DNA of 64,000 bases from Sciurus carolinensis (Eukaryota > Chordata > Mammalia > Rodentia > Sciuridae), in the NCBI RefSeq assembly GCF_902686445.1, contig NC_062232.1, positions 31,144,954-31,208,953 on the forward strand, in the 5' to 3' direction. A program made the position numbers and the translations under genes. Of this stretch, positions 1 to 10,627 are shown one piece after another; positions within the stretch are counted from its first letter, which is position 1; each line of letters begins with the position of its first letter. The notes beneath the pieces were generated by a model. The model saw only the letters and a list, made by a program, of their open reading frames with translations. It had not been told where the DNA came from and did not search any database.

Positions 1-140
1 ATCTTTGCAGGAGAGATAACAGCATCATCTTATCAGGTTGCTGAGAGGATGAAATGAGACAATGAACATTAAGTGCTTAAACACAGTGCCTGGCACAGAG
101 TATGCACATAAATAACAATTATTATAATCATTATCATTAT
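1..140 (+). repeat. MIR SINE, 3' part
   Basis: The pattern gatgaaatgagacaatg...gtgcctggcacagagtatgcacat...aataacaattatta is the 3' half of an ancient mammalian-wide MIR, cut by the window edge. Confidence 0.6.
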
Positions 141-154
141 TGTTGCAATTGTTT

Positions 155-365
155 TTGTTTTTTGGAACCGGGGATGGAACCCAGGGGTGCTTAACCACTG
201 AACCACATCCCTAATTCTTTTTTTATATTTTATTTTGAGACAGGGTCTCTGGCCAAGTTGCTTAGGGCCTTGCAAAATTGCTGAGGCTGGCTTTGAACTT
301 GCGATCCTCCTGCCTCAGCCTTCAGAGTTGCTGGGATTACAGGCGTGCACCTACTATGCCCAGCT
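155..365 (-). repeat. B1-dID SINE
   Basis: On the plus strand the order is an ID-derived box (ggggatggaacccaggggtgctt), an A/T-rich linker (gagacagggtct), then the B1-like half ending gctgggattacaggcgtgcac. This is the reverse complement of the squirrel B1-dID composite. Confidence 0.85.
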
Positions 366-529
366 CCATTGCCATTGTTTTATATTCAAGTATAAGACTC
401 TGGAACATAAATCATTCATTTACTTTTAGAATCTAACTTAACACGCACACATGTGTTTGTGTCTTCATTTACAACTGCTAATACAGAATGCTAATTAAAA
501 TAGAATTTTAGGCTGTACAATATAAAATC

Positions 530-665
530 TTTGAAGGATTGTGAGTTCAAAGTCAGCCTCAGCTACTTAGTGAGACCTTGTCTCAAAATAAAAAATAAAA
601 AGGGCTGTGGATATGGCTCAGTGGTTAAATGTCCCTGGATTCAATCCCAGTATCAAAAAACAATA
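530..665 (+). repeat. B1-dID SINE, 5'-truncated
   Basis: It begins at ggattgtgagttcaaagtcag and continues through the linker to atggctcagtggttaaatg and an A-rich tail. The first ~70 bases of the B1 half are missing. Confidence 0.8.
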
Positions 666-814
666 ATGACAACAAACAACAAAAATCTCATTACTAATAA
701 TAAGATGGAAAAAAGGAAATTAAATAATTTAAAGTTGCTGACAAAAGGAATGTGGCCCCCATTATTCTCCTGTAAAGTTCAATCACATGACCGAGTAGAA
801 GGGACAGTAGCCTA

Positions 815-925
815 AGGGTCAGCAGACAGGGTTTTAATTCTGGTTTTACCATGTCCAAAGCTGATGATCTTTGGGCAAACTTTTTCCTTTCTTTAGATGG
901 CCTTTCCTTAATGGGAAAGTAAGAA
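815..925 (+). repeat. MIR SINE remnant
   Basis: MIR core-like sequence (ggttttaattctggttttacca, then ctttgggcaaactttttcc), strongly diverged. Confidence 0.4.
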
Positions 926-1117
926 CACTCAATTTTCTTTTGGGTTATCTCATAGAACCACTCCAATTTTAGCTCTAAACAACAGAAAACACCATGCGGA
1001 TGTGGGTTCTACTGTTAATAGCCCTGCTAATTACTATTAACTAATATTTAGCCTAACTAATTACCAGGAGGCCCATCAGACAATGAGGTCCTTAAACAGA
1101 CCTGAATTCCCATGGTC

Positions 1118-1165
1118 AATCTTGGGCACATAGCAGGTACTCAATAAATGTTTGTTGTTGTGTTA
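1118..1165 (+). repeat. MIR/L2-type 3' end fragment
   Basis: The sequence gggcacatagcaggtactca followed by ataaatgtttgttg is the shared 3' end motif of old MIR/L2 elements. Confidence 0.45.
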
Positions 1166-2183
1166 TGGGCTAATTTGAAAATTAAGCCAAACTGACCCCA
1201 TTTTGTACAGACATCTCACACTCTGTAAAATTGGCTCCCCTTTCCTCATGAGCCCACTCACACAGACGTTGACACCTCCACCCTCACCCACTTGCACCCT
1301 GACCACAATGTCTTTGAACTATGGAGCTAATACAAGCTTGCCTTCTTGAGTTTATAAAAAAGGTACAGTTTCTGAGAATGTTCTTTCCACTTTATGAAAT
1401 ACAACTTGTGGTTCTGCCACCCTCTCTCTCCCTTTCTTTGTGGTTTTCCAGCTTTTAAATGAGTTGACCCCCATGCAGGTGTTGGAGACTGCAGAGCTGT
1501 TTGGTTTCTGCTTCCCTGGCCCTGGACAGAATAAATCCTTTGTCTTTAGATTCAAAAGGACCTGGAGTTTTCATCTGGGATATTGGAATAGCACCTTAAC
1601 AGTTGAAGCAATATTGGCTTTGATATACTCTCTGGACATTCTAAATCAAATATACCTTAGACTAAGTTCCAACTTATTTTCATTTGTAACTCACTTTTTC
1701 TTTGAGGATTTTTTTGGGGGGGATTCTATTCTAACAATAAATAAAATGTATGCATATTACCAATAAATGAGTGGCTTTTAGAGTTCAGTAGGAAAAAATA
1801 TATTAACATAGGGGCTCAGAGCAAGGAATTGAAGAAAAAATAAGATGAGCAAGAGATAAGGAAAACAGAAATAACTGCTGAAATTGTGTAATTGTCTAGG
1901 AAGTACTAAAATGTTTTAATACAGTGCTACTTTCTCAAGCTCTTCCAGTGCCTCAATGGAAATGTTTCAATGGCAGGAAAAAGCAGGCTCATGGGAGGAA
2001 AGGATAAGGAAAGAGCGGAGACACATAGCTTCAAGGAACATGTAGTAAACCTGAGATTTCTTCAAAGTCTCATCTTTCATATAAAAAAATTCAAGTGAAG
2101 CTTGCTTTTGACTCTAAACATGCTTTGTTATATTACTTATATTGCTCAACTTCTTACAAGTATTTAAGTAAAATTCATGCTCT
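1166..2183. other. Unassigned intronic DNA
   Basis: I see no exon or recognisable repeat here. A weak plus-strand open frame (1440-1766) has no splice support and no recognisable domain. Confidence 0.5.
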
Positions 2184-2497
2184 AAAATGTATCCAGTGTT
2201 GGGCTGGGGTTGTGGCTCAGTAGTTGAGTGCTTGCCTAGCATGCATGAGGCACTGAGTTCGATCCCCAGCACCACATTAAAAAAAAAAAAAAACCTAAAT
2301 AACAGAATGAATCAAACAACATTACCCTATGTAAATTTATGATTACACAAATGGTATGCCTTTACTCCATGTACAAACAGAGAAACAACATGTATCCCAT
2401 TTGTTTATAATTAAAAAAAACTAAATAAACAAAATAAAGGTATTGAATCCATCTACAACTAAAAATATTTTTAAAATAAAATAAAATGCATCCAGTG
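2184..2497 (+). mobile_element. ID-L1 composite within one target-site duplication
   Basis: An ID element (2201-2294: gggctggggttgtggctcag, gagttcgatccccagcacca, poly-A) is followed directly by the last ~125 nt of a squirrel L1 (2302-2412) and an A-rich tail. The outer repeats aaaatgTatccagtg (2184-2198) and aaaatgCatccagtg (2483-2497) differ at one base. No extra target copy separates ID from L1, unlike the complex at 15.8 kb. It could be a template-switch chimera or an ID inserted exactly at the L1 5' junction. Confidence 0.7.
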
Positions 2498-2734
2498 GTC
2501 TCTAGTATCACCTAGCTAGAGCCAAGTATCTATATCCCAGTTTAAGCAGCATGGTTCTTCTGATTCAATAGGATATTAAAGTAACACATACACAAAGAGT
2601 GTCTTCTCCACCCTTTCCTTTCCAATCTCTTTTCCCATTTCCCAGGGGAAAACACCTTCAGTGTATAATTGTGTTTATTTCTTCTAAGAGTTACTTATGT
2701 TATTTCCAAGTAACATTTGTATCACTCTTTGCCC

Positions 2735-2912
2735 GGGAGATACTGGGGATTAACCCAGGGGCACTGTACCACTGAGTTACATCCCCAGTCTTTATTTACT
2801 TATTTGACAGGGTCTCACTAAATTGCTGAGGCTGGCCTCAAACTTGTGACCCTTCTGACTTAGCCTCCCAAGTCACTAGGATTACAGGAATGTACCATGG
2901 CACATAACACTA
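2735..2912 (-). repeat. B1-dID SINE
   Basis: Reverse-complement composite: actggggattaacccagggg, linker gacagggtctcactaaattg, and the B1 end cactaggattacaggaatg. Confidence 0.82.
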
Positions 2913-4520
2913 TTTCTTCATTTATGAATTACTGACAATATCCACAAGAAACCCTGCCATGATAGGTGAAAATTTAATTCCCCCAGACCAGCTGGCATTT
3001 TCCTTCCATACCCTTCTCTCCAGATAGTGAATTTACTATTATAATTCAATATATGTATACTGTTAGGAATAAGTTCCTTTTCCCTTTTCCACTCTTGACA
3101 GTTCCTTGCACACAGAGGATTTTTTTCCTTAACATTCCTGGCCTTTTATCCCATCAGTTATTCTTTCCCTGGGAGATGGAGTGAGTTACCTGCTTGGTGG
3201 GGGATGACCATTGTTCTGCCATTCTCAATTGGGAAAGCCAATCCTCCAAACATGTTGGACTTGGGGTTTTGCTTCTCCTTCCTGTCCACCCAGACCAATG
3301 AAAGGCATCAGCTTCTAAGTGTTTTTCTCTACCAACTCAAACTTTGCCTTGGATGTCTCCAGCAAGGTCTGAACTGAGTAAGAGTTAGTAAACAAGCTCC
3401 ACCATCAACCTGTTTTTATCCATAATGAAGGTGTTGTGTTCTCTTCTAATGACTCTTTTGTCTTTTTATCTGGTTCAGAACTTAGGTATGGAAGAAGGCA
3501 CTAATTAAAGGGACCCTGCCAAAGACCTCACATCCTTTCTTTCATGTTCCATTGACTAACTGACATTCCATTTTGAAAAATGAGATTATTATCACGCCTG
3601 TCCTCATTATCTCCACCTCCAAATTTTTTCTCATTTCTTTTTCTATTGTCAAGGTACTGAAAACATTTACATTTAATTTTTATTGATTAAACATTCCTGG
3701 GTGACATGGTTCTAATACATGATTCTGAACTGTTAACATATAGTAGGATTTTCAGGTGCCTGTATAGCCCTCTCAGATCTTGAGTTGATCCTTGCTGTAT
3801 AAGGACAGACCTGCAGGAGCTCGAGGGGAGCTGGTGCACCCAGAGCACTCAGGCAGGTAAGGCATTGTCTGGAGGACGTACTGAGGGCGCTCCCAGAGGG
3901 CAAAGCCAACCCAGCCCAGACTTAACTCAGTCAGGGCCTGCTAGGAAAATAGGCTCCAATAGTCCTACCCACAATTCAAGCCTGCTTTCTGAGCCATCTT
4001 TTTTTTTTTTTTTTTCGTACGCCTTGGCAGAGTTTAAAGATGACTCAGGATGATTAAAGTGTTCATAAGTACCTTTCCTACCATGTAGTCTGTTTTGATA
4101 CCACTAGAATAATTAAAGTTCCTCTGCCAGAATTGATTCTCAAAGAGAACTTCCTTTCTATTTGTTTAATAAAGGACCAGATTTCATGTTTCAAATAGTT
4201 TTCTGAAGATTTTGGTTTACTATCATATCAGTGTCTAAAAGATGCTAAGTGATTATTTTCCCTAACATATTGCTAAAAAGTACACAACAGTCAAAGGCAG
4301 ACATTTCTAAGGGTTCTTTTTGTCTATTTGATATAACATACATATAAATTTTACATATACTTTACATTATAAATATATACACATATTTTATAGCATTTTT
4401 ATAGCATGAACATCTAAAATAATGGTTGGTCTTCGAGGAATAAAAGTTCTTTTATTCAAAAGACAGGGTATCAATTTCAGTAGAGAGCAAACCACTTTTC
4501 TAGACTAAGAGAGTTTTTTT
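2913..4520. other. Unassigned intronic DNA
   Basis: No exon or clear repeat family was recognised over 1.6 kb. A poly-T run lies at 3999-4014. The GC-richer patch at 3800-3970 ends one open frame but has no recognisable protein. Confidence 0.5.
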
Positions 4521-4529
4521 TAAAATCTT

Positions 4530-4736
4530 TTTTACCAGGGACTGAACCCAGGGATGCTTAACCACTGAGCAACATCCCCAGTCCCCTCCCCCTGCTTTTT
4601 AAAAAATTTTTGAGACAGGGTCTTGCTGAGTTGCTTAGGGCCTCACTAAGTTGCTGAGCCTGACTGTGACTTGTGATCCTCCTGCCTCAGCCTCCTGAGC
4701 CACTGGGATTACAGGTGTGCACCAGCACATCTGGCA
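4530..4736 (-). repeat. B1-dID SINE
   Basis: Reverse-complement composite, full structure: accagggactgaacccaggg through gagacagggtcttgctgag to actgggattacaggtgtgca. Confidence 0.85.
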
Positions 4737-4948
4737 CTAAGACAGTTTGTAAGCATCTCTTTGAGGAAGCTCCAAGATGCCTGACAGCATGTGAGAAAAC
4801 AGAGGCACTCCTTTAAAGTATTGGATGAAAAATTCAAAATCTTGTGTTTAACACTACAGTTTCTAACTTTTTACTGAACCTCAAAATATACATTTAAAAA
4901 ATTCCCATCAATGCAGCAAGGCTGAGACAAACAACATGTATAACTCAC

Positions 4949-4990
4949 CTCTTTGACGATATTGTGGGCTTCATCAGCATTGAAACCAAC
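4949..4990 (-). CDS. DYNLT3: DYNLT3 coding exon 2 (42 nt, partial gene)
   Basis: On the minus strand a pyrimidine-rich acceptor (ttccttttag) precedes GTTGGTTTC..., encoding VGFNADEAHNIVKE. A consensus donor GAG|GTGAGTT follows at 4948. Both splice phases are 0, so the exon joins exon 1 in frame. The residues match positions 11-24 of mammalian DYNLT3, the start of the first helix of the Tctex1 fold. The human residue I recall at position 16 is E; here it is D, a conservative change. The remaining exons, which carry the intermediate-chain-binding beta strands, were not recognised between 1 and 4948 and should lie left of the window. Confidence 0.92.
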
Positions 4991-5149
4991 CTAAAAGGAA
5001 AACCCAAGATAATACTGCTTTCAATACAGGTTTTCTTTTATTCGTAGATACGATAATACACACAATCCCTTGGCTGTCCTGGACAGGGGTTAGCAACAGG
5101 AGACTGTAGTGATAAATGGCACTTAAAAATACAAATGTTCTCCCCACTT

Positions 5150-5272
5150 TCCTCCCTAGAGATTCTAAGTCCTTAGATCAGGGCAGAGCCTGGGCAACTA
5201 TATTTTTTTGAAAAGTGCTTTGTACTAGTAATTCTGATGACCATCATAGGTGGAGAATCATTGTAAAGTTTA
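5150..5272 (+). repeat. MER5-like DNA transposon remnant
   Basis: It holds agattctaagtc...gggcaactatattttt...agtaattctgatgaccatcat and gagaatcattg, a degraded hAT-Charlie MER5 layout. Confidence 0.4.
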
Positions 5273-5299
5273 GGAAATAAGCAGGTGGTGCCTATAAAG

Positions 5300-5685
5300 A
5301 TACATGTGTTATAATGACATTGTATTCAGTCATAAAGAAAAATGAAATTATGTCATTTGCAGAAAAATTTATGGAACTAGAGACCATTATATTACCCGGT
5401 ACAGGCCAAACCAGAAGGTCAAGGGTCATATGTTTTCTCTCATATGTGGAAGCCAGAGAGGAAAAAGAAAAAGAAAGGAAAAACTATTTGAAACATGAAA
5501 ATTGAAAGGAGACCAGCACCATAGAGGGAAGGGACCAGGGGGTGGAAGGAGGAGAGGCAGGGGGGAAGTGCTGGGGAGGGATATTGGCCAAATTATATTG
5601 TTATTTTGTGTGTACACTAACATGTAACAACAAATCCCACTATCATATACAACTATAATGCACAAATAAAAATGTGGAGGAAAGA
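5300..5685 (+). mobile_element. L1 LINE 3' end fragment
   Basis: It carries the end of L1 ORF2 (attcagtcataaagaaaaatgaaattatg..., corresponding to the conserved Y-S-A-I-K-x-N segment). The purine-rich L1 3' UTR follows, ending atatacaactataatgcaca and an A-rich tail. The element is 5'-truncated and the frame is broken. Confidence 0.8.
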
Positions 5686-5689
5686 AGAT

Positions 5690-7065
5690 ATATGTGTTAT
5701 CAGTATGTAAAAAATGGTTTCAGCTAGATGAGAGAATAAAGTGGTCCGTGAGAAAAAAATGCTTAACTGGTTATTTTCAATTTTGTTTTTAACTTATGCT
5801 AGGCCAAAATGTGGCTTTCCTGAATTAAAAAATTATAACAAAACTTGATCATTCAAAATTATAATCACTTTAATACTATAAATTAGTCTGACAACTTAGT
5901 CTTTTTGGGGGAAGCAGCTTGTAAGAATCCTTAATTAATGACAATGATCAGTGACATTCAAGTGTCCTCAAGTACAGAACTAGGTTATGTGATAAGACTG
6001 AAATCTAAACCAAGATACTTCAGGTAGTACAAGAATTGTTTCTATGGAGACATTTTTTAGGTGCTTTATCATATCAGCATTTTTGTAAAAACCATTATAC
6101 AAATTAAGTTACTTCAAACAAGTAAATTCTGAAATTGACTGAATATATATTTAATTTTTTTTCAACTCATTATCCTACAGAACTCCCCAAAGAGAAAGGA
6201 ATAAAATACCCTATACATTTAGGAGTATTATTGAAAGAGTTTGGCCCCACTAAAAATGACCATTTTACTTTAAAATCACATTCTTATCTACTGTCAAAAT
6301 TGGCCTATGAATCAAAGGATGCCAACTTTGCTTCAGTTTGAAAAGTTACCTAATAATAATAATCTGGATGTACTGAGTGACCATGGCAACCCATGTAATT
6401 TTATTTCTTTTAAAATATATGTATTTAGAAAGCAGTGCAGGAAAGAACCCTTTGCCTTTGTTGGGGGATGCCAGCCATGTCATTTTCTTGTGTCTCCAGA
6501 TCCTCCCAGTCCTCTCCCCCGACCAAGGGGGATGCTGAGTAAGCACTCTGTCACTGAGCTATATCCCCAGCCCTCAAGTCCTTATCCCTAAAGTTAGAAT
6601 ATTTTACCACTGACCTCTAATTATGCATGTTACCTGGAACAGAAGTAATCCATTTAAATGTGGTTTTAACTTCTGCAGCAGCCCATATCCTAAAATATCC
6701 TAACTTAGTCCCATTGGACAAGAAACCCCTTCCAAAACATCTGAGTTTTCCTTCACTGTTCCCTACCACTGGACAGAAAATGTCTTCATCTGCTCTGCCC
6801 TTGCAAGCTGTCACAAGCTAGGCTGCACTCCAACAGGCCTCATCTTCCTAGTGTTAATAGTGAAGCGAGAACTGGAGCTGTAGAGTCAGAGGCCTGGGTT
6901 CAAATCGACCATGCCATTCCTGGCAGTTTTAATTTGCTGCATGTCACTTAGTGGTCATGAAAAGTCAGAATTCCCATCAGCAAAAGGAAGGTAACAACTG
7001 ACATCATGGGATTTCTGGTGAGGTTTAGGGAAGCCTGAATCAGTAAGCAAGGGCCTGTAATCCAT
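5690..7065. other. Rest of intron 1: AT-rich, one partial ID
   Basis: A partial ID in minus orientation lies at about 6530-6577 (ggggatgctgagtaagcact ... tatccccagccct). Otherwise no repeat or exon was recognised. Confidence 0.55.
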
Positions 7066-7069
7066 AAAG

Positions 7070-7790
7070 CATCGTCTTTCCAGCCCACCCAGGAGTCTCC
7101 AGGAGCCGGAGCTGCAGGGCCACCAGGGCTCCTCAGCCGCGGAGCTGCAGCACCTGCTCCTAGGGACGCACAGGGGTGGAGGAAGCAGCGGGAAGACCGG
7201 TTTCCAAGGCCCGCCCGGCAGACGGGCGACGCCCTCCACCCATGACCACCCCGCAGGCCTCTTTCCTATATTCCCGCCCGGACCCCGCCGCCTGACCATA
7301 GCGCTTCCGGTCGCCTCTGCCACCCAGACAATCGGTCCACCCTCAGGACCTCAGGGGCGGGGGGAAGGGGACAGGGAAGGGCGAGGCAAGTCCCCGGCCT
7401 CGCGGAGAGGGCTCGGGTTCGGAGGACACCGCATCCTAACTCTGCCGATCGCTGGGCGATGGAAGACCACCCGACAGGGACCCCGCATGCAGGCGGGCGG
7501 GACCTAGGGCGCCTCCCGGCGCCCGAGGGGCGGTACCTCATCGCAGTGGCGGTGGTACTCCTCCATGGTGGCGCCGACTCTCCCCGGGGGTGGAGCGACG
7601 CGTGGGTCTAACTCCGCGGCCGCGCACTGGCCTCCTGGGAGGCCCCGCCCCCGTTTATGGCCTGGGGCCTTTACCCACGCAGGCCCCGCCTTTGTGCGGT
7701 GCTGGTGCCTGGAACTCGAGGCGGGCTAGGGGTTACGCGAGTCGTCTGGCCGGGAGAGAGGGCCTCCTGGACAGTGAGTGCCTATTCCTT
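7070..7790 (-). promoter_or_regulatory. DYNLT3: CpG island and promoter of DYNLT3
   Basis: CpG dinucleotides are frequent across this block and scarce on both sides. It covers DYNLT3 exon 1, the start of intron 1 and the 5' flank. GC boxes (CCCCGCCCCC at 7643-7652 and CCCCGCC at 7684-7690) lie 75-125 bp upstream of the ATG on the minus strand. No TATA box is evident near them, which suits a TATA-less broad promoter. The transcription start is probably around 7590-7640 but cannot be fixed from sequence. Confidence 0.8.
7537..7566 (-). CDS. DYNLT3: DYNLT3 coding exon 1 (first 10 codons)
   Basis: Read on the minus strand, the ATG at 7566-7564 sits in an ideal Kozak context (GCCACCATGG) and encodes MEEYHRHCDE. 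The open frame then meets a GT splice donor at 7536-7535 (GAG|GTACCG). This matches the N-terminus of mammalian dynein light chain Tctex-type 3, a ~116-residue light chain. The family dimerises on the intermediate chain of cytoplasmic dynein 1 and links cargo to the motor; DYNLT3 is also reported at kinetochores through BUB3. Intron phase is 0 and the next exon continues in frame. The exon lies in a CpG island, as expected for a housekeeping first exon. The start is secure: it is the first Kozak ATG, and the residues differ clearly from paralogue DYNLT1. Only about a fifth of the protein is in the window (exons 1 and 2), so this is a partial gene, not a truncated one. Confidence 0.93.
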
Positions 7791-8014
7791 GCTACCTCCA
7801 TCTGCCCTTTCTGAAAATAAGGGATGGATATTAAAAGGAGCTAGGATTGGTGCCACTGTAGAGCAGATGGGCGACCTAGTGTCATCCAATCTCGACCCGC
7901 GCAATTGGTTTAGTGCTAAGTGCTGTGGTTATTTTGCACATGATTTGTTCATTCACGGTTATCCAGCAAGTAAATGTAGTTAATGTAATCGCGACCGAGC
8001 AACTTTGATCGGTC

Positions 8015-8155
8015 ACTTCCTAGCTCTGTTACTTAGAAAAATTACCCCCCCTTCAGTTTTCTTACATGAAAACATAATCATAACTATTTCACCACTGGTT
8101 GTAAGGATCAAATGAGATGCTACATGCGAAACTCCGGAAGTAGATGCTTCTACAC
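8015..8155 (+). repeat. MIR SINE
   Basis: MIR core and 3' half: ggtcacttcctagctctgtt, ttcagttttcttacatgaaa, ttgtaaggatcaaatgagat. Good family fit, diverged. Confidence 0.65.
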
Positions 8156-8344
8156 CCTTTTTTCTCCAAGACTATGTATAAAGAAATATATTACTTACGA
8201 GAGAGAAGGAACAAATAACCTAAATTATAAGCCTTAGCAGATGCACAACGGCTACATTTATTTAAAATTTTCTAAGTTCCAGATGATCCTAAGGATTTCT
8301 TCAAAACTTCAGTAATCCCGAAGTTTTGATTTTTTTTTCTCTTA

Positions 8345-8480
8345 CTATTTTTTCAAGATGAACCTGAGGTACAGAGAATTTAAATAACTCGTCCAAGGTC
8401 ATGTATCCAGCAAATGGTAGAAGAGAGGCATAAACTCAAGTACTTTAGTCTGATAGCACAGACCAAGTTCTTTACCACTG
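8345..8480 (-). repeat. MIR SINE
   Basis: Reverse-complement MIR: gatgaacctgaggtacagag, tccaaggtcatgtatccagc, ttctttaccactgaatga. Confidence 0.65.
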
Positions 8481-8483
8481 AAT

Positions 8484-8720
8484 GAGCTTTCTATGGCTGC
8501 TCTGACAAATGACCACAAATCTAGTGGCTTCAAACCGTACAAACTTACTATCTCATAGTTCTGGAGGTCAGAAGTCTAAAATGAGTCTATAGGGCTCTGG
8601 TCTTTCTGGAGGCTCTAAGGGACACCCCATTTCCTTGATGTTGATAGTTCCTACAGACTTCCTGTATTCCTTGGCTCATGATTCCTTCCTCCAACTTCAA
8701 AACCAGAAGCATCTTCTCTC
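8484..8720 (-). repeat. ERVL-MaLR (MLT1/MST-like) LTR remnant
   Basis: The sequence atggctgctctgacaaatga ... ctagtggcttcaaaccgtac ... tagttctggaggtcagaagt is the 3' end region of an ancient MaLR LTR read in reverse. Confidence 0.55.
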
Positions 8721-9410
8721 TTCTCTGTATGATTCTAATTCACATCTGTAAATTGTTTTCTGCCCTGTATGGTGACATGTTCACAGGTTCTGGGAATTCA
8801 GATGTGCATATCTTTTTTGCCGGCAAGCAACATCTATCCTACTATAAATGTTTTTCTATTTTGCTCTCCAGTATTAAAGTTGGAAGGTTCATTAGTCTTC
8901 TAGTCCAACTCTCTTATTTTACAAGTAAACCAGGAGCTAAGAGATGAAGTCATTTGTAAAGCACACATAGATGTTAACTAGACCCCTGGGCTTCTGAATC
9001 TCAGGCCCTTCCATTTTTCTGCTCTCCTTTTATGAGCTTAGATAGAACCAAATAGGGCTGTTTACTTGACAATGTGCAGTTTGTTACTGGTTCTTCTAAA
9101 TTGTGTGCTGTGAAAAGTTACTGCAGAAAAGTTGTGATTGCAGTTCACAGAGGAATCATATCCTCTTTCAAAACTTTTTGCAAACCAAAGTTATTTTTCT
9201 ATGAGCAATGTCAACATTCTGATTAATAGAGGTCTTAGTGATGGCTTTGTGAGCACCAAATTTACTTCCCTAAAGACCACATAGGTCTAGGTGGGTCAAA
9301 CCCTGAAGTTAGCTTGTCTGAAAGTTTTAAGAGCCATATTATCACATCTCAAGTTGTGCTGTGTGGTAATTCATGATAAATATAAAAAAAGGTGATGAAG
9401 TGTTGTTCCA
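8721..9410. other. Unassigned intergenic DNA
   Basis: No repeat family or exon recognised. Confidence 0.5.
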
Positions 9411-9800
9411 GTTACAATCTCTAATAAACCACCCCATAATTGAGCAATAAAATTTATTTATTTTATTGCATTGTATTCATGGATTCTGTTGGTTATAAAT
9501 TGGAATAAGGCCCAGCAGATACATCTTCTCTCTGTTCCATGATATCTAGAGACTGGACTGAGAAGACTCAGGGACTGTGAAGAACTTGATGATGCAGGGT
9601 GGGGGCCGGAATCCTCTGAAGATTTGTTGATTCACCTATCTGGCATCTGGGCTGGGATGAATCAAGTGTTAGTACTGCCACCTGGAACACCAAGGTATGA
9701 TCTCATCAAGTGACTTGGCTTCCTACCATCATGGAAGCTTTAAGGTAGTCAGACATTTTATGTGATGACTCAAGACTCCAAGCATGAGTTTCCATTGAGC
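9411..9800 (-). repeat. Probable ancient MaLR/MLT1 remnant
   Basis: The run ataaaccaccccataattgagcaataaaattta..., then tgggctgggatgaatc and gcagaagctgcatgcc, resembles old MLT1-type sequence in reverse. The match is degraded. Confidence 0.4.
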
Positions 9801-9837
9801 ATGGCAGAAGCTGCATGCCCTCCCCAACCTTTTTGTT

Positions 9838-9962
9838 TTCCCAAAGAGACAGGGCCACTTTATGTTAACCAGGCTGGCTCCAAATTCCTGGACTCAAGTG
9901 ATCATCCTGCATCAACTTCCTGAGCAGCTGGGACTATAGGTGTGCATCACCATGCCCACCTA
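9838..9962 (-). repeat. Old 7SL-derived monomer SINE (B1/pB1-like)
   Basis: It reads ggctccaaattcctggactc, aagtgatcatcctgcatcaa, gctgggactataggtgtgca. This is a 7SL-type monomer without the ID half, so older than B1-dID. Confidence 0.65.
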
Positions 9963-10045
9963 TATCACCTTCTATGAACTAGTTCCATAAGCCACACAGC
10001 AGTCACTTCCTCCATATTCTGTTTTTTTAACTTTTCACAATTATG

Positions 10046-10046
<1 letters not shown>

Positions 10047-10087
<41 letters not shown>
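10047..10087. repeat. (CA)n microsatellite
   Basis: About 20 uninterrupted CA units. Confidence 0.97.
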
Positions 10088-10089
<2 letters not shown>

Positions 10090-10090
<1 letters not shown>

Positions 10091-10203
10091 TTAGTTGTGA
10101 ATGAGCCTTTAGTTTTATTTATTTTTATGTGGTGCTGAGAATTGAACCCAGTGCCTCTCACATCCTAGGAAAGTGCTCTATCACTGAGCCACACCCCAGC
10201 CCT
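10090..10203 (-). repeat. ID-type SINE with 5' leader variant
   Basis: Reverse-complement ID: tatgtggtgctgagaattga, accactgagcc-type box, cacaccccagccct. It shares with 55590-55718 an extra AT-rich leader (tagttgtgaatgagcctt). Confidence 0.75.
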
Positions 10204-10627
10204 CACAATTAAGTTTTTAAAACATTTTTGTAAAAGATCTTAAGCAAGATATGACTTATTTTTCCATTTTATTAGTAATACTGATTTCAAAGGGGTCTTT
10301 CACTCTCTGATGCATGTGTCTTGGTATATCTACCATGTTCTAACCATTGAAGCAGTCACAACCCTCTCAGACTCAAAGGGAGTGCATAGAGAATCCCCTT
10401 TTCAATTGGAGAAGTGCCAAATGATTCGGGGACTGTGCTTTAAAATCACTACATGTTTATTAGTAGCATTCTTTAATGCAAATAACAAAAGACCCAAGTA
10501 GGAAGAACTGAAATAATGACATTTATTTTCTGGAAATAATGCAGAATTACATTAGTAAAAATGTTCCAGGTTAATTTAGTTGCTCAAAAAAATTTGGGAG
10601 CCTCTGTGTTTTCTACCTTTCCATACT

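Larger units (their letters stand above)
1..4948 (-). other. DYNLT3: DYNLT3 intron 2 (5' portion)
   Basis: Everything left of the exon 2 donor reads as intron. I looked for the following DYNLT3 coding sequence (around the conserved N-Q-W) on the minus strand and did not find it, so exon 3 appears to lie beyond base 1. The stretch holds MIR fragments, four B1-dID SINEs and an ID-L1 composite. Confidence 0.65.
4991..7536 (-). other. DYNLT3: DYNLT3 intron 1
   Basis: The intron is bounded by donor GTACCG (7536) and acceptor TTTTAG (4991). Its 5' part (about 7080-7536) is CpG-dense and belongs to the promoter island. The rest is AT-rich, with an L1 3' end at 5300-5685, a MER5-like remnant at 5150-5272 and a partial ID at 6530-6577. 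No other exon was recognised. Confidence 0.85.

Noticed and set aside
3840..3970. GC-richer patch with a CAG|GTAAGG donor at about 3856 as an exon of an antisense gene
   Set aside because: No acceptor, frame or homology supports it. A single donor match is expected by chance.
10047..10087. CRISPR-like or other phage-defence array
   Set aside because: Regular repeats here are simple microsatellites or dispersed SINEs in a mammalian genome.
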